Shown: in pieces, positions 1 through 12,492 of the stretch | Layout: every line of letters starts with the position of its first letter | How positions within the stretch are numbered: the stretch's first letter is position 1 | NCBI GenBank assembly: GCA_030761205.1 | Contig: JAULJL010000002.1 | Location: forward strand, 40,636,814 to 40,700,813 | From: Fremontodendron californicum | Taxonomy: Eukaryota > Streptophyta > Magnoliopsida > Malvales > Malvaceae | DNA: 64,000 nucleotides | Reading direction: 5' to 3' | Program-made: the position numbers and the translations under genes | The notes under the pieces: generated by a model | Told to the model about the DNA's origin: nothing | Databases searched by the model: none | The model's input: only the letters and a program-made list of their open reading frames with translations

Positions 1-2679
1 AGATGCAAGTTCGTGACTGCCAGTTCCATATGCGAATAGTCTGATCATCACTGGCACTCACAATCCACGGATGCTCATGATGAAATTGCACAGTACGAAT
101 ATAATCAAGATGTCCAAGAAGGGTGAAAAGACATCTATGCAACTTGTAGTTCCAGACCTTTATCTTGTAGTCATCCCCTGAAAAAAACCATCAATCTTTA
201 GTATCATTTGTATTGCACAAGAACCCTATGCTTTGTAAAATCATAGCACAAATGAAAATTTTTTAGCCAATAGAATTTTCAAATTAGGACCCTTCTTGCC
301 CAAGTTGACCAATTCCAGAAAATTTCAAATTAATAAAGTCAACAGCATCCCTTTTCAGTAATAAATATAATCACTTACAAGTTTATTATCTAAGGTGCGA
401 GGTTGAATAGCAAGTTAATTCTCTTGGTTTAAACAAGGAAAAAGTGCTACAAAGTAATTTCTAGGAAGTGTAGCCTGTCAACCAAAATTACATTAATATT
501 TGTTGTTTTCCTAAATTGTCCTTTCATAATTTTTATTTATAAATAACTAAATTTTGATTGCTCATAAAACCATATTAAATAAATATATTTATGTTTCCTT
601 AATTCTAATGATATAATCACTAATAGGAGTGAAATGCAAATCTCATTAAAATTAAATTTAAATGTTATGAAATTTTATACATTCCAATCCATTTGTATTT
701 ACAAATTCTAACTGTATTATATGCTCAAATATTTGAAACCATTTCTCAATTATTTGTATTCAAACTTTATACTTTAAGAATCTTCATCTTCAAACCTTTT
801 AATTATAGTAATGTACCCTAAAAAAGGCATCAAGCAACGCAATTAGAAAATTATTCATTCACCAAATCATGGGTTTTATTATAAAGATTATGACCCTCTT
901 ATAAAGAAATCACTGGTTGTATTAACAGCTGGGCTGTTAGGAGACTTTCCTATGTTGGCTGACTTCAGTTAATTCAGTCTATTCTATTCAGCATGCAGAA
1001 CTATTATTGCCATATCTTTGTTCTTCCAGTTAGGGTCATAGGGTGATAAATGAGATCAACCAGCTTTGGTCAACATTTTGTGGAAGGGCAAAGGAAGGGG
1101 GGATGGGACATAGTCTGCTGTCCTAATAGTGAAGGTAATTTGGGACTTAAAATTTAGAGGTTTTGGAATGTTGGCTGTATCTTAAGGCACATTTGGTCCC
1201 TTTTTTGCAGATCAGTCCCGCTTTCGGTGGCTTAGGTGTATGCTTACTAGCTTAAAAACAAGAGTTTTTGGAAGATCTCCATCCCAAATTCCTGTAGTAG
1301 GCATCGGAGAAAGAACTTGCATTTAAGGGATACTGCCAGGTCTTTAATTTCTACTGGCCCTGACTAAGATGTTTATATCTGGTGTTTACTGATCTACTTG
1401 AGATTGGATGAGATCAGTGAAACCTAAAGTTTTCTGGATAGATTGATCTGGTTCCCTCGCCACATTCACAAACACTCTTTCAACACCTGGCACGCAGTCT
1501 TGGATAGACTATCTACTCTCTGCAGACTTAGTTCATGCAGGACTGAAATCCCAAATTTGAGCTGCTGCTTATGCAATGATGAGGTGGACTCTAGAGATCA
1601 TATTTTTATCACTTGCACATTTGAGAGCTGTCTGACAGAGTATCCTCAAGCTCTTATTCATTCATAGGGATCCTAGGGGCTGGTCAACTAAGCTACCTGG
1701 GCTGCTCAAATTTTCAAGGATAAATTACTTGTTTCTCTACTTTTTAGTCTGGCTTGGTCTCTTATATCTACTATATTTTGAAAGCTAGGAATCAATGCAG
1801 ATATTCTGGCAAACTACCATCTCAGGCTTCTGTTCTCAAGCAAATTGTGAAGGACATTCAAGCTAAGGTTCAAAGCTAACCTGCTGCAGCTGATACACCC
1901 ATTAAAGGGGATTATGTGCTACAATGCTAGTTGGATCCTTTTCAGTGTTAATTTCTATGTTTTGTTTGTATGAACTTTCTTTGCTTCTTTTTGTACTAGT
2001 AGCAGATTTTTCTGCTTACTTTGGGTGGTGAAATAAAACATTTCATTTATCCAAAAAATAAAAAACAACAGAAATAGATCTATACTTTGAAAGTACCACG
2101 TAGAATACATAAAACCACTGAATAAATGTATATCATATATGCGTTCATGCAGATACAAATATATCCTATATAATTCAATCTATGGTTCGATTGACATTCA
2201 TTTTCTCGAAAACATCAGATCTAGAATGTCTAAACCAAGTCCAACTAAATGAATCTATATAGTAAATCTAGATCCAGTATAATCATAAGCATCAGATTTC
2301 TCAAATGTCATACAGTTACAAGAATAAATGAGCTCCGGAATTTAAGCTAATCCAATCCTAATTAATCAGTACAATTCACAATTTCACATTTAAATCCATA
2401 GATCACTAAAATAATTAAGGAGATTTATTAAGCAAAGATAAAATTGAGGGGAAAAGAAATGAAATTTGAACCTCCAGACACAAACAAAGGCTGAGATATG
2501 TGGAAATGGACGCCGCGAACAGGGCCATCGTGTTCGTCAAATCGATCAATCAGAGTCCCCATTCGATAGTCCCATAACTGGATAACACCACTGTGGAGAC
2601 TGGCTAAGATCCATGGCCTCTTAGTGTGGAAACTCAGTCCCTTCACTCTATTACTCTTCGTCTCAAACTTTGTCAACAT
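1..2679 (-). CDS. Coatomer subunit alpha (alpha-COP), 5' part, partial
   Basis: This is the N-terminal part of the large WD40 subunit of the COPI coat, which drives retrograde Golgi-to-ER vesicle traffic from the cytosolic face of the Golgi. Two coding exons are in the window. Exon 1 is 2472-2679; it starts at the ATG at 2679 with MLTKFETKSNRVKGLSFH, the usual alpha-COP start, and enters WD40 repeat 1. Exon 2 is 1-177 and runs off the left edge; it reads DDYKIKVWNYK...GHLDYIRTVQFHHEHPWIVS...DDQTIRIWNW. The splice joins in frame (SG-G-DDY). A short 5'-UTR intron lies at about 2715-2817 and the upstream leader exon reaches to about 2950. The 2.3-kb intron between the coding exons holds a LINE remnant. 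Most of the roughly 1,200-residue protein is outside the window. The family identity is firm; which paralogue it is cannot be told. Confidence 0.93.
915..2066 (+). mobile_element. Truncated, decayed LINE (non-LTR retrotransposon) 3' end
   Basis: Broken reading frames spell the end of a plant LINE reverse transcriptase: SYVGRLQLIQSILFS at about 935-980, FLWKGKG near 1070, and a zinc-binding zf-RVT segment at 1443-1667 (FPRHIHKHSFNTWHAVLDRL, CxLC, SRDHIFITC). The sequence ends at about 2064 with the A-rich tail typical of these elements. Stops and frame shifts show it is dead and 5'-truncated. It lies antisense to alpha-COP, inside that gene's first coding intron. Confidence 0.8.
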
Positions 2680-2959
2680 TTTCTTCCTTTTCTTTCTCTC
2701 CAACCGCTAATACTCTGCAAATCCGAACCAAATCGAACGTCTAAATAAAGTTATCCGCGTAACCGAACAGGAAGAATCGGGTTTGGTAATTAAACAAAGA
2801 GATGAGAAGAAATTACCTCAGATCTGATCCAACATCTAAAATTAAGAACAGAAATTGAAGCGCCTTTATATGAAAAGAAAAGAGAGTTTTCGATTCTCTC
2901 GTACTCTTTCTTGAAGATCTGAGAGACTTTGCTATTGTTTGTACTTTGTACAGTCTTCC

Positions 2960-4030
2960 TTCCTTTCCATTTTACAGCTTTTACGACGACGTTTTTGCGA
3001 AGGTAAAAATATTACTGTTTTAAAGGTTAATTAATGGGTCTCGGCTCGTCCTAATTAAGCGATCGTAAATAGACACCGACTTTTCAAAGATTTGTTTTTT
3101 ATGTTTACGTGGATGTGGATACTTTATTAAAAAAAAAAGCGTTAACTATATTTTTCGAAAAATTACAAGAAAATCTATTTAAAATGAGTTTTTTCAGATT
3201 TTATTACATATGTAATTTGTTATGTTTATATATAATTTGTGTCATATTTATATGTAAAAAATTACATAAATACATGACATAATTGTCATATTTATATGTA
3301 ATTTGTTATGTTTATATGTAATTTATCATGTTTATACATAATTTATAATGTTTATATGTAAAAAAAAAAATTACATATAAATATCAATATGTAATTTTGT
3401 CATGTTTACATATAATAAAGCTTATTTTAAGCTCACCCTAAAGAGCTTACCTTAGAATTCCCCATATTTTTCGGCCTATACAATAAAACGACTAATAAAA
3501 AATAAAATAAATAAGAGCAACTAAGAAGTATTCGCATTAGATCGGACAATTTATATATCTGTATCGTATCAGTTCATATTTTTATGTTATAATCATGTTT
3601 AAAATTTTATATATTTATATAAATTTTAATACGTTAACAATTCGTGTTATATAATTTTTGATATACTGTATATTTTTTTTATTTAATATCATATTCGTGT
3701 CATAAATTATGCCGTGTTCAAAATTATAAAATTGAATTAGCATCCAAGACATACCAGTACCTAATTACAAGGATTCAGTCAAGAGACATGGTTTTGAGGC
3801 TTAAATACTCACAGATTAAAACTGAAGCAAAAAAATATGGTCATTTGGGAAGGAAGGAAGGAACCCATTGGAGAAAGAAAAAAAATGGCGAGGAACTGTG
3901 GAATACTCCATACTTTCTTTCCTTCTGGAACAGCAGGATCAGTCCTGCACTATTACATTTGTTCACAAAAATGTACATTTTTGTGGGCTCCATATATGGA
4001 AAACTTTCACATTTTGCATGCTTAAATCCT
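2960..4030. other. Gene gap: alpha-COP upstream region and BFA3 3' side
   Basis: There is no gene here. At about 3190-3415 a degenerate minisatellite repeats a unit close to TTATATGTAATTTGTTATGT on both strands. At 3548-3735 lies a copy of the dispersed CGTGT-rich repeat described in other entries. Short reading frames at 3788-4104 are in the 3' side of BFA3 and are not convincing genes. Confidence 0.6.
3548..3735 (-). repeat. Dispersed AT-rich repeat family, copy A
   Basis: A diverged copy, reversed relative to copies B-D. It shares the ordered blocks TTTATATAAATTTT, ATTCGTGT and TATATAATTTTTGATAT with the copies at 9128, 15231, 17375, 18266 and 59915. No coding capacity is seen. Confidence 0.55.
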
Positions 4031-7000
4031 CTATTCTGCATTGCCCTGAAGAAACTGGACAATCTCCTCTGCTCTTAATTCGATGCCTTTCAAATATTCA
4101 GTGAGAACACGTTGCTGGTAAGAACCTCCCTCCTGACAGAAAGAAAGAAAGAACAAGAAACAAAACATAGGGAGTGAAAAGAGAAAAAAGAGTTGAATCT
4201 ATAGGCAATAGAAATTCAAGGCAAAGGAGGGTGCCTCTTACAGTTCGGATTAAAGTCCGCTCAATCCGTTTCTTGATTACAGCATAAAAATCTTGTAGTG
4301 AAATTTGCCCTTTACCAACAGCTAATCCATCAATCAAAAGCTTGTTCCACTCTTGCTCAGGAGCTGCACAAAAAATATGACAAGAATGAAAAACATTCAA
4401 TCATAATAATATGAATGTTAATGCTAAAAGAAGATATGGAAACCTTTTATCACAGTTTCAAGAAACTGCTCAGCCTTCAACACTTCATTCCCTACACCAA
4501 AAACATTGACAGGAATTAGCTAAAGCCAGCTGCAAGACTATGATAATGAAAATATTATAGAAATAGCTATCCAAAAGAAAAGAAAAAAGAAAATAATCTG
4601 TAAAAAGGGAAAACAGATACACAAATTAAAGAATCGTAATTAATAAACTAAAAGTTGTCCTTGCATATACCACTACTAGAAATTAAGGGAATGAAGTGAT
4701 GGCAGTATTCGATGATGAAATTTTTTGTTGACAAATTTCATATCATCAATATTATATATAAAAGTACCAACTTCAAAAGTGCCTTTGATAATTTTGATAA
4801 TCTTTGATCTGATTTCGATAACATTATATAATTTTGATAATCATTGATATAATTTTGGTAACTTCTAATATAAATTTGGTAACATTTGATATAATTTTGG
4901 TAATATTTGATATAATTTTAGTAACTTTTGATATAATTTTGATAATTTTTTGATAGCTTTTGATATAATTTTAATAACCACTGATAATTATGACAACTTT
5001 TAATATAATTTTTAATAACCTTTGATATAATTATGGTAACCTTTGATATAATTTTGATAACTTTTGAGATAAATTTGGTAACCTATGATATAATTTTATA
5101 ATATTTGTAATAGTTTCGGTAACTTTTGATATAATTTTGAAAAACATTTGTAATAATTTTGATATCATTTTATATAAGTTTATACAAAAAAATATATATA
5201 ATATATATATTTAACAAAAAATAAGAAAGTATTTAATAATAAATTATATATTGAAATAAATAATACTGGCTTATTATATCATTCACGTGCAAAGCACGTG
5301 TAACATAAACTAGTACTGCTAAAAATGAAAATGAATACCAGCACCATGACTTTTTGAATTTGTACTGCACCAATTTTACATTTTTTTTTTCTGTTTTTTG
5401 GACCTAATGAAAGAAGAACCACATTCACAAATCCTTGAAGAGGAAATGGATATTTAGCAAATTGGTTTTACCTCAACCCATGAATTTCCTGCAGAGATGG
5501 GCTACTGTGTTTTACTTGGCTCATCATTGGAATGGATGGCGGAGCGTAGGTGGATAACAGTTATAACTTATAATCATGACAAAAGAGATGGTGCATCTAA
5601 ACTCAATGAAAAGATATGAGATTATTACCTTTCTTTGCATAACTACGTTTCGAGAGAACTCTAGAAGCATAGAGTTGCAGAACCTTTTGCAACATAGCCT
5701 CAAGGCCTGGCTTATCACCATCTTCTTTTGCCTGCAAATCACTAAATTATATGTTACTATTTAAAGTTTAAGTATAAATATTACAAGGACAAAAGCAATA
5801 AGGTGAGGTGAGGTGAACCTCAACAGTGTTCTGATATAAGTTTTACTATCATAGTTAACATGCTATGTTACCCGGATTCTTTATTTTTCCTTAAGTACCC
5901 ATATCCGACACCTGTGTCCGACACATATTTAGACATAAGTATGGGAGTATGATCTTCCAAATATATGGAAAAACTTAGAAAAAATTGAACATACCTGTGT
6001 CGGACACATATCCATATCCGACACTCACCCCCGAATCAGGGTAACATAGTTAACATGTACCATCGAAACTTCTGAGAAGTGCAGTGTCAGTTCAAATATA
6101 AACAATTTCAAGCAACTTAATGGAAGTTGAAGGATCAAAAGAGATCATGTATATGAGCATGAAATATCCATAAAAATTTCTTCCACCAAGACAGAATCAA
6201 GAAGAGTCTCAAGGTATTAACATACTATCTTAAGAACCAAGCAGAACAGTTTTCTATTAACATTGAAAACAATATGTTATAAACAGCAGACTGTACTCAC
6301 TTGTCGTAATTGTGCGCTGACTTCTGCAAGGAAACCTTCATCTAGTTTCCCTTCTTGCTCCATTTGAAATATTTGCTGACAAGAATAATAAAAATATTCT
6401 TAGATGAACCAATTAAAAGATTGATTCTTGTGAACCTGGGGCTAGCCTATATGGGTCACCCACCTCTCTTATGAGGTGGATTACCGCAAGGCTGGGGTTC
6501 AATCCCAGAACTTGCAAATTCCCTTCCCAAATTCCCCTAAGCCTTGGCCTCCTTTGTACAAAAAAAAAAAAAAAAAAAGACTGATTTCCGAACAAAATAT
6601 ATAATAACAATTCGCATCTAGTAACAGTAAAACCTAGGCTACTTTGGTTAAAAACATCCCAAGCTCCCAGCCACTATTCTCTTAATATGTTAAGAGAAAA
6701 AGATGAAACACAACTAACTCGGAGAAAATTATTTAAGCATCTAAAACATAGAAAAGTTGAAATTGTCTATATAAAATCCAAAAACGGATTAAAAAAAATT
6801 TCTATTATACTTTCTCCATTAGTTTGAGAGCCTCGGGATCTTTAGGGGGCCAAGGAATCTCTTCCTCCTCATCAACTACTGGTTTCAAGATCTCCTTGAG
6901 AACATCAGTCGCTGAATCAATCTTTTCCTGTCAAGAAGGGTAAAAGGATCACTTAGAAATAGAGTGACAAAAGCAAAGAACAGAGCTTTCCAGAAACCAA

Positions 7001-8560
7001 ATTTCTTTTCCTTTATCTCAGAGAGAGCAGTACATGGGTCTTATGAACAAGGCGATCCACTATGCTCATTACAGCAGTAGCCAATTCCTCATAATCTTTC
7101 TGCAAGAGAACAAAACGATAACAACATAAGGATTACAAAATCTAGGGACTAAAATGATGTCAAAACTCATAAGTATTCTTGAAACATTATTAGAATTAAC
7201 CAACTCAAAAACCGTGCTTTATCATCATCAGATTTGCAGGTGTCACTTCTTGCAGCAAGTCGTATCCAGAAGCTCTCATTGAAAGCAAGGATATTTTCAA
7301 CAACTAGTTTCTGAAGCTGTCCACATGAGAAAACCAGCAAAAGCAATGTTATGAGAAAACAAAAATAGTAAGTGGACTCAATTACATACAATCTTCTACT
7401 CCAGATAATAGCAGCCAAATTAAGGTAGACAATACAAAGAACCGAACACCATATCAAGTAAGAATAATGCCAATATATGCATGCCTAAATAGATCGAAAG
7501 GTTATATATCGATAATCCAGTGCATATGATATGAAGACCAAATCATTGCAATCATACCATTGGCATCTCCTATAAGACGGACTAATAGCAAGCAATTCCC
7601 AGCCCGAATTCCACCAAAACTAATTAAGCTGATAGAGCCATTATAGTCTTCTTTCACGGTCCCTTAAACTTTTCGGACAAATCAGCACACTTGCTACAAA
7701 AACCATTGCTCCTTAAAGGAACAAATATGAATAATTTATTCTCCAGAGTCCAGACACTAGCTTAATAGTCATAATGGAATTTCTACTTACATACATGCAC
7801 ATGAAATTCTGGTGGTTATGAGAAAACTCCATAAACAAATGCTTACTTCGTTCGGATTCGCCTCCCTCAGCATATCGATGAGTCTGTCCACTTCCACTGT
7901 CTTTTTGAAAGCTTTCTCAGCATCTTGATTGACTGCACAGATCAAAGTTCTCCTGTTTTATTAGGATTCAAAACACTTACCATCAATACACATGAAAACA
8001 AAAACATTACCAAACAGCTCAAAGATAATTGAAGTCACAAGAAATGTATTTTAGGTGTAACTATGAAACTGGTGCCCATATGAATGACAAATACAGCGTA
8101 ATTTTTACCTCCTCCTCCACTCTATTGAAGTTGTTGTAGTGAAGGGCTTGAACCTCTCCTTTCTGGAAAACCCAGGGTTCCAACCTTTAAGCAATGGACT
8201 TTGCATTACAGAGCAATGAAACACCTATTTCATAAATTAAATTAGAAAAAATATATATATATATGAGATAATTAACACCATGGGATATTCTTAGATTGCT
8301 CTAAAAAGGGAAGAAATTGATTTCCCTTAAAGATATGTTTCTATCTCATAAAAAAAATACACGAGAAAGAAGTAGTTGCAACCATTTAGGGGGTTTGGGT
8401 TTTAACTTCAAATTGAAAACAAGCAAAATTTAAGCACAACAAGCTGGGGAAAAAAAATTCCAAGAAAATGAAAGAGAAAGGGAGAATAAAGAAAGACCTG
8501 GTGATATTTTGAAAAGTAAAGAGAAGGGGTTGGGCGTGGCAAAGTGAAGATTGCAGCCAT
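4031..8560 (-). CDS. BFA3: BFA3-like chloroplast ATP synthase assembly factor
   Basis: Complete in 11 exons: 8498-8560, 8109-8158, 7847-7952, 7218-7316, 7034-7099, 6811-6927, 6301-6375, 5629-5731, 4444-4491, 4242-4363 and 4031-4132. They sum to 951 nt, encoding 316 residues, with every phase consistent. The start at 8560 opens MAAIFTLPRPTPSLYFSKYH, rich in Ser/Thr/Pro and poor in acids like a chloroplast transit peptide. The body is helical and charged, with KTVEVDRLIDMLREANPNE, VVENILAFNESFWIRLAAR and DEEEEIPWPPKDPEA; it ends EIVQFLQGNAE. There are no membrane spans. In Arabidopsis BFA3 (At2g21385, from memory) helps assemble the CF1 part of the chloroplast ATP synthase. The name rests on length, chloroplast-type N-terminus and a position between alpha-COP and the kinesin as in Arabidopsis, so gene structure is near certain and the name probable. 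Intron 4 seems to use a GC donor. Confidence 0.85.
4743..5313 (+). mobile_element. Small non-autonomous Helitron with internal minisatellite
   Basis: The 3' end shows a hairpin at 5284-5300 (CACGTGCAAAGCACGTG), then nine bases, then CTAG followed by T at 5314, which is the Helitron signature. The 5' end starts TC after an A and continues TATATATAAAAGTACC, close to common plant Helitron starts. The interior (about 4780-5175) is a degenerate tandem array of a roughly 20-bp unit, TTTGATATAATTTTGGTAAC. No protein is encoded. It sits in intron 8 of the BFA3-like gene. Confidence 0.7.
5863..6049. mobile_element. hAT-type MITE, copy 1
   Basis: A 187-bp element with terminal inverted repeats CTATGTTACCCGGATTC / GAATCAGGGTAACATAG and a perfect 8-bp target duplication TTAACATG (5855-5862 and 6050-6057). 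The length of the duplication points to hAT transposition. It has no coding capacity. It lies in an intron of the BFA3-like gene. A second copy is at 19050-19227. Confidence 0.85.
6429..6577 (+). mobile_element. tRNA-derived SINE
   Basis: About 150 bp with pol III promoter elements: box A-like TAGCCTATATGG at about 6443 and box B GGTTCAATCCC at about 6495, roughly 40 bp apart. It ends in an A tail (about 6560-6577). Imperfect direct repeats flank it: AGATTGATTC at 6419 and AGACTGATTT at 6578. It lies in intron 6 of the BFA3-like gene, antisense to it. Confidence 0.75.
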
Positions 8561-11500
8561 TTTTTTGGTGTGCGGACAATGGCGTGAGAGCAGAGCATGT
8601 GGCAGGTGCTAGTGACCGTTCAAGCTTTAGCTGCCTATAACCAAATCTTCTTTTCTCGTAATTGAGGAGCAGGGAGTTGGCTGTGACATACACGCGAAGC
8701 CGCGTCGCGTATGGTAAAGGCTGGCGATTGTGGTTTTGGGTCAATTAATGGGCCACATCGGGCCTATTTTGGAGAATGAATTTGGGCTAAAGTTAAAGAA
8801 GGTTAGCCCATACTTTCTTTCTTGGGCCGAGAAGAAAAAGGTTAGCCCAGCTGACACTTTGGGCTTTAGTATTTTTATTGGGAGATTTTTTTTTCATTAC
8901 AAAAATCTAAAAGAATATATTATATTAATATTTTTAGGTATATTTACATTATTAATCCTTTAAACATGGGGTTAGAGTTAAATATATTCTAAAAAATGTC
9001 ATCCTTTTTACGTAAGGAGAAGAAGAATAAGAAGAAAAAAAAGATAATATCTTACAATTAGAGTGCCCATAGGCTGAGCCCTATTGAAACTTCAAATTGC
9101 TTGTAGATTCGATCCGACCGGTCTATTAAAATTAGATCTGATAATATTAGACACGATATGAAAAAAAATTATAATACGAACACAATTTGAATACACAAAT
9201 GTCTCATAATCTATATAATACAAATTATTAAAATATCAAAATTTATATAAATATAAAATACTTTAAATACAATTATAACAAAAAATACAAATATGATACG
9301 GATACACGAATTATCAAATTTAATTAAAACTCATTTAGATGGATGGGGATGTATCTAACAAAAGAAAGCACATGTTTGACAAAATTAAAAATCTCTCTTC
9401 AACTGTCTTTTTGTTAAGATTAAGGCTAAGCAATGAAAATGAAAATCATCAACCTCCCCAAATCCATTGAATCTTGTGAATCTTAATTTTCACCACCCAC
9501 AAGCCCCAATAGCTCAAAAGTTCATTTTAATGTATTTGAGATGGATTCAAGGATGGACAAGTTTTCATCAGATTTTGAATGCATTTTTTCATGCATTTTG
9601 TTTCATTTTGTTTCTTTTAGACCGACCCATTTTTATATTAAAAAAATTCAAGTTCAAATTTTTATTATAAAATTTATATCAATCATTAAACCAAATACTC
9701 CAATACTACATTAATCCATTTTTTTAACTTGTGTTTTTAGCACATGTTATTTTCTTCCTCCTCTACCTGTCTTCCAACACTATTTTGAGAGAGTTGAAAA
9801 TAAGAAGAAAAAAAAAAAATCTCCCACATGATTTTTTTTTTGGTTTCGAAATTCAGGACCCCTTGATTATGAATTCTTTATACTCCAAAATTCTTTTCAT
9901 CATTTGAGACCTTACCTATCCGATGCGATCGATTCGAGTTAGGTTTTAAGTAAAAATTTTAAAGTTTGAATTCAGTCCGACTAGATCCAAATTATTTTTT
10001 TATTAAAAAATATTTTAATTTTAATTATAAAATAAAATAAAAAATATAAAAATATAAATGAAATGATTTTTAAATATTTTAAAAAATAATTATAAAATAA
10101 GTCTAATTTGTTCAACTGATCAAACCGAAGCACGAATAACAAACATTTTTATCATTCAAAACTTAACCCAATCAGATTCATAAACAATTCAGTGCGATAC
10201 CGAGAAGTATTGGAACTATAAATTAAAATAATATAAAGTGCAATGTTCTCTTTTTCTCTCCCGTATCTTCTGCTTTCTTCTTCCTTCTTCCTTCTTCCTT
10301 CTTCTTGCCTTTTTGTTGTTTTGATGCCAACAAGTTGCTTAATCTTTACATTATTTACAAGATCCATAACAAGCTCTTAAAAAGTGTTATTTGTCGTGTT
10401 CTGTGTCAGCCGATTTCCTCGATCTAAATCAGTAAATCCTTTGCCAATCTTGTTTCTTTTTTTCTGGTTTTGCTTTCCCCATTCCATTACAACGGAAATT
10501 TCGTCAATAGTGAAATACATGATGTAAACAATTAACAACCACGTTTTGGTTCCCTTTTTTAAAGCAAAAGCAATTTCATGTCGTTTACCAACATGCTTAA
10601 AATTTGCTTGTATCGGCTTTCTATGTGCTTATGTAAGAGAAAGTTTTTTTTTTTCTTTTTTCATTATACAATTAGAATATTTTTAGATTTTGTCTAATAT
10701 CATACCATTACCTTGCAATCCAAATTATTCGATAAGGGCATTGATTTTTTTTTTTAAAGTGCTACGAATGTTGATAATCCTGCCAACTTTGATTAATTTT
10801 CAATTAGATTTAAATTTATACAAAGATAATATTTGAGCATTTTTTTTATACATAAAATCATAAAAAAAAAATAATTACAACCGAACAGAAATCCGGAAAA
10901 AAAGAGGATTATTCACTTGTTACGAGTATCCACTTGCAGCAAGGGGATAAGATTTGCAAGTGAATTTTCAAGTCGAGTTACTTCAAAAACTGTTTTTTGA
11001 TCCATATTAGTTAAATGATCAATGCGATGATACCATTCTATAACAATGTGTTTTACATCAATGACTCATTTTTTTTTGATAAATTCATAATATTTGAACA
11101 TTTGATTCAATAATAAATTAAAAATTTTTATGTTTGAAAAATGATAAAAAAAAAATTCATATGAATATAATATCCAACAATGATAGTATAGTACTTATTA
11201 GTACAAGATTTGTCTTGGGAAAAAATGAAAAAAAAAAAAAAGTTGAGTAATAATTACGGAAGAAAAGCCAGTTAGCCACCTTTGCTTGCTAATGTCTTTA
11301 AATTGATCCAAAGACAACGGATCCATTCTATGAAAAACTTGTCGTGGTAGACCAATCTCCAAAATATATTCTTCTTCTTTTTTATAATCAAAATATCTTA
11401 ATCGGTCAACCTTGAAGAATTGAAATCTAACTTTTAACTTACCATTGAGAAATAATAATTGTAATATAAATCATTTTTTTTTTTACTTTTAATTTAACTT

Positions 11501-11600
11501 TAATCTCTTGATCTTTATCTATTTAATTCAACTGAAGAGCGTATTACACGTTTAAGTCACCTCGAATCCGCAATCTCCAAAAATTTGTTCAGTATGTATA
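8561..11600. other. AT-rich gene gap upstream of BFA3
   Basis: The BFA3 promoter side (about 8561-8760) is comparatively GC-rich. Further right I see no gene. There is one copy of the dispersed repeat (9128-9335), a CTTC-rich microsatellite at about 10250-10310, and otherwise low-complexity A/T runs. The short reading frames in this part lack codon bias, domains and splice context. Confidence 0.6.
9128..9335 (+). repeat. Dispersed AT-rich repeat family, copy B
   Basis: Shows the ordered blocks of the family: TTAGACACGATATGA, TCTATATAATACAAATTATT, ATCAAAATTTATATAAATAT and, at the right, ACACGAATTATCAAATTT. It is in the same orientation as copies C, D and F. Confidence 0.65.
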
Positions 11601-11624
11601 TCATCTGAACTAATATTTAGTGAT

Positions 11625-12290
11625 GTGAACCTTTAGGGATTGAAACCCTTGAACCCACAATCATAAAGAAAATCACTCAAGAAAGCCAATAACCAAGTCA
11701 AAAGATCTAGATCCGTTGAAAACTTGTTTCAAGAATCTAGATTTGGTGTGAACGCCACAAAGGAATTGCCTTTGATAAATTCTTTAGTTCAGTCAAAGAC
11801 AAATAGAGAAAAGCTCTCTAAGAACAATAAACTTCATTCACAAAATAATGATCTCAATTGTAAAGTGTGGCTGCTACCACTGAATGTGTTTAAATATAAA
11901 CCTATATAAATTCTTAACCTAGGTCTGCTAAGAAATTAAAAGAAAATAGGACTGAATAATAAGCCCAAACAAAATAATTAAAAGTAGTCCACCTAATAAA
12001 TAACATAGACCTACATGTCTAATAGATTAATGAAATAACAATAAGCCCACATTAAACAAATAGGCTAGACCGCCCCCTCTACAGCTTGTATCACATGAAT
12101 TAAAGCTGAATTTTCTTCATTCAAGCTCATCTTGAATGTTTAGGTCTTACTTAATAGATTTGTAAACTCGGCCCAAGTGGATTGCAGCAATTCTTACATT
12201 GCTTTCTTGATCTTCTTAGATCTTAACCCATCAGGAACTTGTAATGGATTTTTAAGACTTAGTTCATCTTGAATCCCATCACTTAGTTGA
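11625..12290 (-). repeat. Probable solo LTR or LTR remnant
   Basis: Read on the minus strand, this AT-moderate block has a layout like a retrotransposon LTR: a GGGGGCGG stretch, a TATATAGG box at about 11905, a leader-like segment, and a right end in CACA near 11625. No internal retroelement coding region adjoins it and I found no clear target duplication, so this is a tentative reading. Confidence 0.35.
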
Positions 12291-12344
12291 TATCATTTTT
12301 TTTATATCAATATTTTTTTTCTTTTTAAGTATATGACATGAAAC

Positions 12345-12492
12345 CTATATTGCTCTGATTTTTTTATTATTTCAAGTATAGGCATTTAATATTTATATTC
12401 AACACATATTAAAACATGAGTATGAAAGAATAATCCTCTAAATATATATATACTTACATCGAACACGTATTTGTATTCGACATCCTGAAATT
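12345..12492. mobile_element. Degenerate third copy of the hAT-type MITE
   Basis: The string TATTGCTCTGATTTTTTTAT and the internal order (AACACATATT, ATGAGTATG, AATCCTC, then CGACATCCTG) follow the order seen in the MITEs at 5863 and 19050. The ends are decayed and no target duplication can be read. Confidence 0.4.
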
